Shown: positions 7,311 to 14,246, numbered from the stretch's first letter. The stretch is 21,351 nucleotides of DNA from a bacterium (GCA_025774615.1 JALGVQ010000015.1:1-21351); one strand, 5' to 3'. The notes: generated by a model from the letters alone, not told the origin. Made by a program: numbers and translations.

Positions 7311-8704
7311 GTGTGTTCCAGAGATTGATGGCGGGAAAGAACGGAGACCGGAAGAAGATCACCCTCATCAGCGGGATCGGTCTGATCGTGGTGGTAGTAG
7401 CCGCGGTCACGCTCCTGGGGCCTTCTGGCGGCGCCAGAGAGGTGATGGCCGCTGAGGTGGAGGTCAGGGAGTTCGTATCCATCGTTGTAGAGAAGGGGGA
7501 ACTGAAAGCTGCCCGGACCGCGACATTCAATGCCCCCCGTCTGCGATATGGCGGCGGTCAGCTGATCCTGGCCCTCGCTCCCGAGGGGGAAGTGATCGAG
7601 ACCGGGGACCTGGTCGTGCAGTTCGACGAGGCGTCGCTTCTGGATCTGGTAGCAAACCAGCGGAGTGAGGTCGAGGAAGTGGAGTCCGAGTTGACCAAGA
7701 TGATCGCAGAGCAGGAGAGCCAGATGGCCAGCCTGCAGGCTTCTCTGGAGAATCAGCAGCATTCTTTCGCTCAGGCCGAGCTCAGGATACGGGCAATGGA
7801 GTTCGAATCGGAGATCGCCCGGATCCAGGAAGACTTCAACTACAAGAAGAGTGAACTTGCCCTCGAACGGGCGCAGGAGCAGCTCAATACCCAGATCCTG
7901 AGAGATCAGGTACAGCTCCAGCAGAGGCAGCAGACGCTGGACCGGGAGCGGCGTGAACTCACCGATCTTGAGGCGGAATTGGGAGCAGCCCTCCAGTACG
8001 CCGAGTACCCCGGTCTCGTCATCCATGAGAAGACCTATGGGCCCGAAGGGCAGGGTAAGGTAAGTGTGGGGACCACCGCCTACCCTGGTCAGGCGATCAT
8101 CTCCATTCCCGATCTGACAACCATGACGGTCGAGGTGGGGATATCGGAACTCGATATCCGCCGCGTGGCCATGGGGCAGAAGGCGCTGATCAGGGTGGAT
8201 GCCTATCCCGACGCCGTTTACACGGGGGAGATCACCGATATCAGTCCCCTGGCACGGCGATCCGGTCTTTCACAGATGAAGGTCTTCGACTGTGTCGTGA
8301 CCATTGACGGTACCGACCTCAGCCTCAGGCCAGGCATGACCGCCCAGGTGAGCATCATCACCCACTACCGGCCTGAAGCAGTCGTTGTTCCCCTCGACGC
8401 GATCTTCCGCCAGGAGGACCGTACGCTGGTGTTTACCGTGGGCAACAACATCGAGGAAGTCGACGTGGTCCTGGGCCCTGAGAACGGGAATTACGTTGTC
8501 ATCGAAGAAGGACTGGCAGCAGGAGTGAGAGTTGCTCTGCGTGATCCCTTCATGCCGCTGGAAGAACTAGAGACCGCCGGTATAGATGCCCTGCTGGCAA
8601 ACCGGGAGGCTGCCGGTGGACAGAGTGGAGACGTCGGCCAGATGGTGTTCCAGATGATGCGGGGACGTGGCGGTGGTGGTGATATGATGAGAATCTTCCG
8701 GTAA
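7307..8704 (+). CDS. Second HlyD-family periplasmic adaptor
   Basis: A 465-residue adaptor with a single N-terminal membrane helix (about 17-37), a first lipoyl half (VEKGELKAARTATFNAP ... EGEVIETGDLVVQFDE), a Gln/Glu-rich coiled coil (about 115-235), an atypical second lipoyl half (GLVIHEKTYGPEGQGKVSVG ... GQAIISIPDLTTM), and a beta-barrel with LRPGMTAQVSI. It belongs to the same broad family as its neighbours but is clearly diverged, so the three genes are old paralogues, not recent copies. The C-terminus ends in a short Gly/Arg/Met-rich tail (MMRGRGGGGDMMRIFR). The GTG start lies inside the previous gene's end in a GTGA overlap, which implies translational coupling. It ends 9 bases before the third adaptor. 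Partner transporter is inferred to be the permease at 10083. Confidence 0.87.
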   Translation: MSVFQRLMAGKNGDRKKITLISGIGLIVVVVAAVTLLGPSGGAREVMAAEVEVREFVSIVVEKGELKAARTATFNAPRLRYGGGQLILALAPEGEVIETGDLVVQFDEASLLDLVANQRSEVEEVESELTKMIAEQESQMASLQASLENQQHSFAQAELRIRAMEFESEIARIQEDFNYKKSELALERAQEQLNTQILRDQVQLQQRQQTLDRERRELTDLEAELGAALQYAEYPGLVIHEKTYGPEGQGKVSVGTTAYPGQAIISIPDLTTMTVEVGISELDIRRVAMGQKALIRVDAYPDAVYTGEITDISPLARRSGLSQMKVFDCVVTIDGTDLSLRPGMTAQVSIITHYRPEAVVVPLDAIFRQEDRTLVFTVGNNIEEVDVVLGPENGNYVVIEEGLAAGVRVALRDPFMPLEELETAGIDALLANREAAGGQSGDVGQMVFQMMRGRGGGGDMMRIFR

Positions 8705-8713
8705 AAGGTTATC

Positions 8714-10045
8714 ATGAAACTACTTGCAAGAAACAGGATGGTGCAGGCCGGGGTAGTACTGGTAGTGCTGCTGGTGATACTTGCCTCAGGTATGTTCCGG
8801 GACAAGTACAAGGATCTCCGCTATACCGAAGCGACCGAGGGCGAGTTCGTTCTCGATGTGATCGTACGCGGCGAGCTCCTTTCCGAGCGCTCCCGGAGTG
8901 TCGTTGCGCCCACGAGTCGCGGTATGCTTCAGCTCGTCTGGTTGGTGGAGGAAGGCGTCTACGTCGAGGAAGGAGACGTGGTCGCCAGGATCGACGAGTC
9001 GAGCATGTTGACCCAGCGCGAGTCACGCGAACTGCAGCTCGAGAACCAGGAGGCGAACCTCAATAACTTCCTGGCCAACAAACCGAATCAGATCAGGAGT
9101 TCTGGATCATCCCTCCAGACGGCACGATACGATCTTGAACTCGCCGAGATCAGACTCGGGCTCGCGGAGTTCGAGTCGGTCCAGCAGCAGGCGCAGCGCC
9201 AGCTTTCCTATGAGAATGCCCTCCTCAATGTGGATGAGGCCGAACGAAGCCTGGCTTCCCTGATCAACAAACTTGAAGTGGATGAGATGCGCCAGCGGAC
9301 GAGGATCCGGCAGGCCCAGCAGCGTCTCGATGACGTGATCGAGCAGATAGAGGCCTTCACCCTGCTGGCCCCGATCCCGGGGATCGTGGTCTTCGGCGAG
9401 ACATACGGCGGCGCGACCGAGGGGATGCGTAAGATACGGGCGGGTGACAACATCCACCGAGGCATGACGATCATCACCATCCCCGATCTCTCGGAGATGC
9501 TCTCGAAGGTCAACATCATCGAAGGTGATTACCGCAAGGTGGAAGTGGGTGATCCGGTCGAGATCAGACTCGACGCGATCCCCGGCCCCGTGTTCACGGG
9601 AAAGATCGACGCGATCGCTGCGCTGGCCAGTTTTGATGAAATGGCCAACAGGAGCTACTTCAATGCCGTGGTCCGGCTCGATTCCGTGGATGCCGGGATG
9701 CGCCCCGGAATGACCGCCAGCCTGCGCATCACCTACGAGAAACGCGAGAACGCGCTCTACATCCCGAATGAAGCGGTCTTCGAAGTCGATGGCAGAACCG
9801 TCGTCTTCCCGCGCAGGGACCTGCCCAGGCCGCGCGAGGTACGGCTGGGTGACCGGAACATGATGAGCGTTGTCGTACTCGAGGGGCTTGAGTTGGGAGA
9901 AGAAATATCCTTGATCGATCCGCGCACCCTTGAGGTGCAGGCCGAGGCTGGTTCACCGGTAACAGGTTCACCGTCCGGGCAGAAGAACCGGAGCCAATCG
10001 ACACCACCACCGCCACCGCCTTCAACAGGCCGGGGTGGACGGTAA
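8714..10045 (+). CDS. Third HlyD-family periplasmic adaptor
   Basis: A 443-residue adaptor. Residues about 10-27 form a hydrophobic anchor. The lipoyl halves are seen as RGELLSERSRSVVAPTSRG ... EEGDVVARIDES and FTLLAPIPGIVVFGETYGG ... IRAGDNIHRGMTIITIPD, separated by a coiled coil (about 100-220). The barrel carries MRPGMTASLRI, and a C-terminal membrane-proximal domain follows (NEAVFEVDGRTVVFPR). The final ~40 residues are low-complexity, rich in Ser, Gly and Arg, with PPPPPP just before the end, echoing the tail of the first adaptor. An AAGG ribosome site lies six bases before the ATG. It is separated by 37 bases from the permease gene, the largest gap in this operon. Confidence 0.87.
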   Translation: MKLLARNRMVQAGVVLVVLLVILASGMFRDKYKDLRYTEATEGEFVLDVIVRGELLSERSRSVVAPTSRGMLQLVWLVEEGVYVEEGDVVARIDESSMLTQRESRELQLENQEANLNNFLANKPNQIRSSGSSLQTARYDLELAEIRLGLAEFESVQQQAQRQLSYENALLNVDEAERSLASLINKLEVDEMRQRTRIRQAQQRLDDVIEQIEAFTLLAPIPGIVVFGETYGGATEGMRKIRAGDNIHRGMTIITIPDLSEMLSKVNIIEGDYRKVEVGDPVEIRLDAIPGPVFTGKIDAIAALASFDEMANRSYFNAVVRLDSVDAGMRPGMTASLRITYEKRENALYIPNEAVFEVDGRTVVFPRRDLPRPREVRLGDRNMMSVVVLEGLELGEEISLIDPRTLEVQAEAGSPVTGSPSGQKNRSQSTPPPPPPSTGRGGR

Positions 10046-10082
10046 CAGACCGACATCATCTGGATGATAAGGAAGAGCGACA

Positions 10083-11324
10083 GTGAATATCAGTGAGAGT
10101 ATCAATATCAGTGCTGGCGGTCTGAAGAGCCATAAACTCCGCAGTTTCCTCACCATGCTTGGTATCATCTTCGGGGTGGCGGCTGTGATCGCGATGCTCT
10201 CGATCGGTGAAGGGGCCAAGCAGGAGGCGCTTGAGCAGATCAAACTGATGGGGATCGACAACATCATCGTCCGTGACACCGGTGTGGTCGGGACCGATGA
10301 TGATGCTGAAGAGCAGCGGAGCAACTTCTCGCGCGGTATCACGCTGCAGGATGTAGCCGCCGTGGCTGAAGTACTGTCCAACACGATGGCGGTGGCACCT
10401 CAGAAAGAATACCTCCTCGATGTCACGTATGGAGATCTGACCCTTCCCGCCACCATTCTCGCCACCACACCCGATTATCCGCGCATCTTCACGTTCCGTG
10501 CCACCCAGGGTGCCTTCATCACCGATCTCGACATGCAGGAACGCTCCCAAGTCTGTGTCCTGGGAGCGAAGATCAAAGATCAGCTCTTCTACTACCGCGA
10601 TCCGATCGGGGAGAAGGTCCGTCTCGGAGAGGAATGGTTCACGGTAGTCGGGGTCATGGAAGAACGGGCGGTATCGGCCGGCACCAGCAGTGAGGTCGTC
10701 GACCGGGATGTGAACCTCGATGTCTACATTCCCCTCTCGAGTGCGTACTCACGCTTCCAGCTCTCCAGTTACGCCAGTCAGGTCGATCAGATCACGCTTC
10801 GGGTGAAAGAATCCGAGCAGATCGCTGAGAGCGCGGTTATCCTGAACCGGATGCTTCTCAGACGGCACAACGGAGTCCAGGATTTCAGGATCATCATCCC
10901 CGAGAAACTGATGAAGCAGAGTCAGGAGACGCAGCGGATCTGGGGAATCGTCATGGGTGCGATCGCCGGCATCAGTCTGCTGGTCGGCGGCATCGGGATC
11001 ATGAACATCATGCTCGCCACGGTTCTTGAGCGCACCAAGGAGATAGGTATCCGGCGGGCAGTAGGAGCGACCAGGCGTGATATCAGCACCCAGTTCCTGG
11101 TGGAGGCGATCTTCCTCTCCTTCCTGGGAGGGATCATCGGGATCGTTGTCGGTTTTACCCTCACCAAACTGATCAGCATATACGCCGGGTGGGCTACACT
11201 CGTGTCCGGGTTTGCGGTTGCGTTGGCGTTCTTTGTATCGGCCGGGATTGGGATCGTATTCGGATTCTATCCAGCGACGAAGGCGGCGAAGCTGGATCCT
11301 ATCGAGTCCCTCCGCTACGAATAA
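10083..11324 (+). CDS. MacB/FtsX-type ABC transporter permease
   Basis: A 413-residue inner-membrane protein with the MacB permease layout: a first helix after a short N-terminus (KLRSFLTMLGIIFGVAAVIAM, then SIGEGAKQEALEQIK), a large periplasmic domain (about 50-285), and three C-terminal helices beginning with the family hallmark GGIGIMNIMLATVLERTKEI and GIRRAVGATRRDI, ending in PATKAAKLDPIESLRYE. MacB-type pumps use ATP to expel lipids, peptides or macrolides through an adaptor and an outer-membrane channel. MacB itself fuses an N-terminal ATPase, but this protein starts directly with the membrane part, so the ATPase must be a separate gene; none lies in this window. The GTG start has an AGGAAGAG-like site upstream. 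It is the last gene of the plus-strand operon and converges with the next gene over 16 bases. Confidence 0.9.
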   Translation: MNISESINISAGGLKSHKLRSFLTMLGIIFGVAAVIAMLSIGEGAKQEALEQIKLMGIDNIIVRDTGVVGTDDDAEEQRSNFSRGITLQDVAAVAEVLSNTMAVAPQKEYLLDVTYGDLTLPATILATTPDYPRIFTFRATQGAFITDLDMQERSQVCVLGAKIKDQLFYYRDPIGEKVRLGEEWFTVVGVMEERAVSAGTSSEVVDRDVNLDVYIPLSSAYSRFQLSSYASQVDQITLRVKESEQIAESAVILNRMLLRRHNGVQDFRIIIPEKLMKQSQETQRIWGIVMGAIAGISLLVGGIGIMNIMLATVLERTKEIGIRRAVGATRRDISTQFLVEAIFLSFLGGIIGIVVGFTLTKLISIYAGWATLVSGFAVALAFFVSAGIGIVFGFYPATKAAKLDPIESLRYE

Positions 11325-11340
11325 CTGAAGCGGGAATGGA

Positions 11341-12774
11341 TTACTTGTGGCGTGCGATGATCAGCCAGGAGAGGCCGACAGGGGGAGTGATCCAGCGTTC
11401 CAGCTTCACCAGCGGCATGAAGAGTTTGAAGACCCGGATCTGCCAGGGACTGATCTGTGAAGAGCCCGAGAACAGACGCCCGAACCACCAGCCGATAGCT
11501 CCAATGAAGTTCACCTGAACGATCCTTTCAGCACTCAGTTCTGCCTCATCCAGCAATGAATGGATCGATTTACGGGTAAACCTCCGGGAACGTCCCAGTC
11601 CCCGATCGACGGAGCTGAAGAGGGCCTGATGGGCGGGGAGGAGCAGAACCATGTTGCCCTCTGGTTTCAGGTGGGCAGCCATCGCTGTCAGGGCCGTGCC
11701 CTCATCCTCAAAACATGCCATGCTGTGGAACGCGATCACCGTATCAAACCGTTCCGGTGGTGAACTGAACGGCCCGGTGCAGGGATCCCACTGTGCCACT
11801 TCCATATTCGGCCGATGGGAGAAGCTGATCCGGAGTCGTTCTGTCTCCCCGTCTCGAGGATCGGTGAGTAGCACGCGAGTCCCCTGTGAGAGGTGGCGGG
11901 CGATCTCGCCAGCCCCGGAAGCAACTTCCAGGATGCTGTCACCGGGAAGGGGTCTGATCCTTCTCAGTAGTTCGGCGTAGTAGGACCCGAGTCGGCTGAG
12001 AGCAAACCGGGTGACCGATTCGGGAGATGTTACCGGTGTCTCAAGAAGCCCGGCCCGCAGGATCGTTCCCATCGCCCGGATCGCGTCTCTCCATCCGATC
12101 TTTTTCCCCTCCTCATACGATCGTCCTGAATAGCGGATCGGTATTTCATAGATGCGCTGGCCCAACCGGCCGAGTTTGACCGTCACTTCCGGTTCATACC
12201 CGAAGCGCTCCGATCTCAACCGCATCTCCTTCAGCGTGGCCGTTCGGACCACTTTGAAGCATGTCTCCATGTCGGTGAGGTTGAGGTTGGCGAACATGTT
12301 GGCCAGTGCGGTCACCAGTCGATTTCCCAGAGCGTGCCAGAAGAACAGGACCCTCCGTTCCGGAGAGAGGAAACGCGATCCGTACACCGCATCAGCCCGA
12401 CCATCAAGAATGGGAGCAAGCAGTGCCGGAATGTCACCAGGGTCGTATTCGAGGTCGGCGTCATAGATGAGGGTGAGTGTACCCGTGGCCGCTTCAAGAC
12501 CGGTACGTATCGCAGCGGTTTTCCCTTTGTTACGCTCGTGTCGGAAGAGAAGGAACGGGAGCGGACTTTCCTCTTTCAGTCGGCCGGCTATTTCCCAGGA
12601 GGCGTCAGAAGAACCGTCGTCGACCAGGATGATCTCGGTCTCCAGGGGATAGGACATCGACCAGAGACGATGGATAGCCTCACGGAGCGTGGCAGCCTCA
12701 TTGAATGACGGGACGATGATCGAGAGGGATTCGTCAGGCGGTTGTGAGAGCGTCTGACCGTGCGGGTACTCCAT
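11341..12774 (-). CDS. Bifunctional GT2 glycosyltransferase / class I methyltransferase
   Basis: The 477-residue protein fuses two enzymes. Residues about 15-240 are a GT-A-fold family 2 glycosyltransferase of the dolichol-phosphate-mannose-synthase type: SIIVPSFNEAATL, ILVDDGSSDAS, NKGKTAAIRTGLEAA, the DxD-like YDADLEYDP, then GSRFL, CFKVVR, GYEPEVTVKLG and the IPIRYSGRSYEEGKKI segment. Residues about 275-430 are a SAM methyltransferase with motif I ILEVASGAGEIARHL and a late-strand DTVIAFHSM. No transmembrane pair is evident, so it is probably cytoplasmic and membrane-peripheral. It likely transfers a sugar to a polyprenyl phosphate, with the second domain methylating an unknown acceptor. 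It follows the small HTH gene by 7 bases on the same strand. No clear ribosome site precedes its ATG, which suggests translational coupling. Domain fusion of this kind is known in bacteria. Confidence 0.9.
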   Translation of the reverse strand: MEYPHGQTLSQPPDESLSIIVPSFNEAATLREAIHRLWSMSYPLETEIILVDDGSSDASWEIAGRLKEESPLPFLLFRHERNKGKTAAIRTGLEAATGTLTLIYDADLEYDPGDIPALLAPILDGRADAVYGSRFLSPERRVLFFWHALGNRLVTALANMFANLNLTDMETCFKVVRTATLKEMRLRSERFGYEPEVTVKLGRLGQRIYEIPIRYSGRSYEEGKKIGWRDAIRAMGTILRAGLLETPVTSPESVTRFALSRLGSYYAELLRRIRPLPGDSILEVASGAGEIARHLSQGTRVLLTDPRDGETERLRISFSHRPNMEVAQWDPCTGPFSSPPERFDTVIAFHSMACFEDEGTALTAMAAHLKPEGNMVLLLPAHQALFSSVDRGLGRSRRFTRKSIHSLLDEAELSAERIVQVNFIGAIGWWFGRLFSGSSQISPWQIRVFKLFMPLVKLERWITPPVGLSWLIIARHK

Positions 12775-12781
12775 ATACAGG

Positions 12782-12964
12782 TCAGCGGATCTTGGATCTT
12801 ACTTCGTGTTTCTTGAGCCACTCCACAACCGCGTCAAAATCGTAGCGTACGGTTCGACCTACCTTGATATAGGGTAGACCCTTCTCTTTTCGCCAGTTGT
12901 TCAGTGTCGATTTGGATATGCCGAACGCCTGGCATATCTGATCTGTGTTCATGATGTTCGACAA
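12782..12964 (-). CDS. Small excisionase/MerR-like helix-turn-helix protein
   Basis: A 60-residue protein with the compact winged-helix fold of the excisionase-type DNA-binding family: a helix-turn-helix QICQAFGISKSTLNNWRKE, the LPYIKVGRTVRYDFDAVVEWL wing and a basic end. This family includes phage/ICE excisionases and small regulators. The TTG at 12964 is preferred as start because AAGGAG lies 8 bases upstream; an in-frame ATG at 12952 is 13 bases further from a shorter AGGA. It lies immediately before the GT2-methyltransferase gene on the same strand and probably shares its transcript. A perfect palindrome just upstream (12982-12993) is a plausible autoregulatory site. No integrase or recombinase is in the window, so a regulatory role is likelier than excision, but that is inference. 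Confidence 0.85.
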   Translation of the reverse strand: MSNIMNTDQICQAFGISKSTLNNWRKEKGLPYIKVGRTVRYDFDAVVEWLKKHEVRSKIR

Positions 12965-12981
12965 TTCCTGAACTCCTTCAC

Positions 12982-12993
12982 ACTGATATCAGT
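12982..12993. promoter_or_regulatory. Perfect 12-bp palindrome (candidate operator)
   Basis: ACTGATATCAGT reads the same on both strands and lies three bases upstream of the AAGGAG ribosome site of the small HTH gene. Placement over the likely leader or promoter fits an operator, possibly for the HTH protein itself. No binding evidence exists. Confidence 0.4.
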
Positions 12994-13012
12994 AAATGTT
13001 CGGAAGGATACT

Positions 13013-13180
13013 GGTGCCCTGTCATGCAACAACCGTTGCATTCGAGCAGCGCCGTATCCCGTCCGCCTGCGTTGCACCTCCTCGTCATAGCCACCGCTAT
13101 GCCTAGTCGCCACGCCTTGCCGGTCAAGCACGGCGTCACTCTCGGTGCCGACATTTGCTACGTGACATGACACTAGCAAC
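13013..13180. repeat. Compact intergenic element made of successive hairpins
   Basis: About 165 GC-rich bases contain four clear inverted repeats: TGCAAC/GTTGCA (13025-13040, 4-base loop), CATAGC/GCTATG (13086-13101, 4-base loop), CGCCTTG with CAAG...GGCG (13112-13136, bulged), and TTGCTA/TAGCAA enclosing GTG/CAC (13155-13179). TGTCATG at 13020 and CATGACA at 13166 form an outer inverted pair. A 77-codon frame crosses the element on the minus strand, but it looks incidental. The organisation suggests a dispersed palindromic repeat, a non-autonomous mobile remnant or a structured RNA; copy number cannot be judged from one window. Confidence 0.5.
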
Positions 13181-13309
13181 AAAGGTAAGGGTTGTAAAGA
13201 GAGTTATAAAGCGTTTTTACGTTCAACAGGACACAGGAACGATTGCTGTAATGTGCGAGAGGATTCTATCTTTAAATATGGTCGCATGACAGGTGATCAT
13301 GATGCAGTC

Positions 13310-13345
13310 ACCGGTTCAGAGGGACCGTAATTACCGGTTCAGAGG
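13310..13345. repeat. 13-bp direct repeat at 23-bp spacing
   Basis: ACCGGTTCAGAGG occurs at 13310-13322 and again, identical, at 13333-13345. The start-to-start distance is 23 bases, about two helical turns. This could be a pair of protein-binding sites, or a simple duplication. Confidence 0.6.
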
Positions 13346-13536
13346 TACTGCTATATCAGCTCGGAGGAGGGGCATGTATCGGTGCTCCGGATCTCCGAGG
13401 CACCATGAGGTCAAACCGGCATGGCAGCGACAGAACGGCAGATGAATCTGCCAGATTTACATTATTGCGACATTATGGCAATAGCTGGGCGAGGCCGCAC
13501 CACATCCCGGGTGAATGATCTGATCGTGCTGGCGGT

Positions 13537-13548
13537 GTAACATGTTAC
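13537..13548. promoter_or_regulatory. Perfect palindrome GTAACATGTTAC
   Basis: A 12-base perfect palindrome lies about 43 bases upstream of the sigma-54-like promoter of hsp20. It could be an operator or an activator site, or chance. It is not a CIRCE element. Confidence 0.35.
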
Positions 13549-13590
13549 CAATTAAAAAGATAGACGATATTGCAGGACATCTGAATTAAT

Positions 13591-13606
13591 TGGCACGATA
13601 TTTGGT
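13591..13606 (+). promoter_or_regulatory. Candidate sigma-54-like (-24/-12) promoter of hsp20
   Basis: TGGCACG-ATAT-TTGGT closely resembles the TGGCACG-N4-TTGC[AT] consensus. The GG of the -24 box is followed by the correct 10-base spacing, but the -12 box reads TTGG instead of TTGC. It lies about 107 bases before the hsp20 ATG. No good sigma-70 pair with proper spacing was found in the same stretch. Motif match only. Confidence 0.35.
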
Positions 13607-13638
13607 TATACCAGTGATCAATACACTGAACAGAGTTT

Positions 13639-13704
13639 CGACTCCCGGTATGGGAGTCGCTAATCTCAGATAAACAAGGGAGCCGCATAAGGCGGCCGGG
13701 GAGG
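13639..13704 (+). promoter_or_regulatory. Structured 5' leader of hsp20 (possible RNA thermometer)
   Basis: The leader contains a perfect 8-bp hairpin, CGACTCCC / GGGAGTCG (13639-13646 and 13652-13659, loop GGTAT), and a second small hairpin, GCCGC / GCGGC, just before the GGGGAGG ribosome site (13698-13704). The CTCCC arm of the first hairpin is also complementary to the ribosome site, so two exclusive pairings are possible. Small heat-shock genes are classic targets of RNA thermometers, but this switch is an inference. Confidence 0.4.
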
Positions 13705-13712
13705 TAGTGAAC

Positions 13713-14159
13713 ATGACACTGGTAAGATGGCAGCCGAGGCAGCAGATGCACTGGAACCTTCAGCGTGAGATGGATCGACGCATGAACTACGCCCTGCACC
13801 GTCGTTGGGCAAACTCTGAGGATCGTGACTGGATGCCCGCGGTCGATGTCGAAGAGCGTGAGAACGAATACGCCGTCTCAGTCGACATTCCGGGAGTGGA
13901 CAAGAAGGATGTGAAGGTCTCCGTCGAGAGCAACGTTCTGACCATCAAGGGTGAGCGTAAAGACGTGCGCTCCGAAGATGAGGATGGAACCTGTTACTGC
14001 TCAGAGCGCCGGTTCGGCACCTTCAGCAGGTCCTTTTCGCTCTCGAAGAAAATCGACACCGAGAAGATCACAGCGAAGCACACGAATGGCGTGTTGACGA
14101 TCACTCTGCCGATGGCAGAAGAGGCTCGCGAGCGGGAGATCGAGATACAGGTGAAGTAA
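13713..14159 (+). CDS. Small heat-shock protein, Hsp20/alpha-crystallin family
   Basis: The 148-residue chaperone binds unfolding proteins in the cytoplasm and holds them for DnaK-type refolding. The alpha-crystallin domain spans about residues 40-140: WMPAVDVEERENEYAVSVDIPGV, VSVESNVLTIKGER, ERRFGTFSRSFSLSKKID and the hallmark GVLTITLP. The C-terminal IEIQV supplies the I-x-I motif used for oligomer assembly. The N-terminal arm is short and Arg/Gln/Trp-rich. The ATG at 13713 is chosen because GGGGAGG lies 8 bases upstream; the in-frame GTG at 13707 is too close to that site. It is followed by dnaK after 128 bases containing a strong hairpin, so the two may be cotranscribed but differently expressed. 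Its leader is structured and a sigma-54-like promoter lies upstream. Confidence 0.95.
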   Translation: MTLVRWQPRQQMHWNLQREMDRRMNYALHRRWANSEDRDWMPAVDVEERENEYAVSVDIPGVDKKDVKVSVESNVLTIKGERKDVRSEDEDGTCYCSERRFGTFSRSFSLSKKIDTEKITAKHTNGVLTITLPMAEEAREREIEIQVK

Positions 14160-14215
14160 AACCGGTACGCTCTCCACGGAGCGAACGGGATACATCATGG
14201 ATAGAGGAACCAGTG

Positions 14216-14246
14216 AATACCCATCCGGAAAACCCGGGTGGGTATT
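14216..14246 (+). terminator. Strong hairpin between hsp20 and dnaK
   Basis: AATACCCATCCGG (14216-14228) pairs with CCGGGTGGGTATT (14234-14246) around a 5-base loop: 13 base pairs with a single T-G pair. No T-run follows, so it is not a standard intrinsic terminator. It may be an attenuator, an mRNA-processing site or a stabilising 3' structure for hsp20. Confidence 0.5.

Larger units (their letters stand above)
13181..13588. other. Gene-poor intergenic stretch before hsp20
   Basis: No convincing gene is seen. The stretch is A/T-rich at its left end. It has a 13-bp direct repeat (13310-13345), a TATTGC/GCAATA hairpin near 13464-13485, and a palindrome at 13537-13548. A pair of very short plus-strand frames could be drawn: 13374-13445, preceded by GGAGGAGG, and 13442-13540, joined to the first by an ATGA overlap. 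Their products (23 and 32 residues) match nothing I know, so I do not call them genes. Confidence 0.4.

Noticed and set aside
5208-8026. Long minus-strand frames (389 and 391 codons)
   Set aside because: Both are antisense to the adaptor genes, whose lipoyl, coiled-coil and barrel motifs are unmistakable. High GC and codon bias create such open antisense frames.
11325-11340. Terminator between the permease and the GT2 fusion gene
   Set aside because: The 16-base gap contains no inverted repeat or T-run.
13013-13180. tRNA or CRISPR array in the structured intergenic block
   Set aside because: No acceptor/TpsiC-like arrangement and no regularly spaced identical repeats are present.
12949-13182. 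77-codon minus-strand frame over the hairpin element
   Set aside because: It crosses the hairpin chain and ends inside the HTH gene; composition follows the palindromes, and no domain is recognised.
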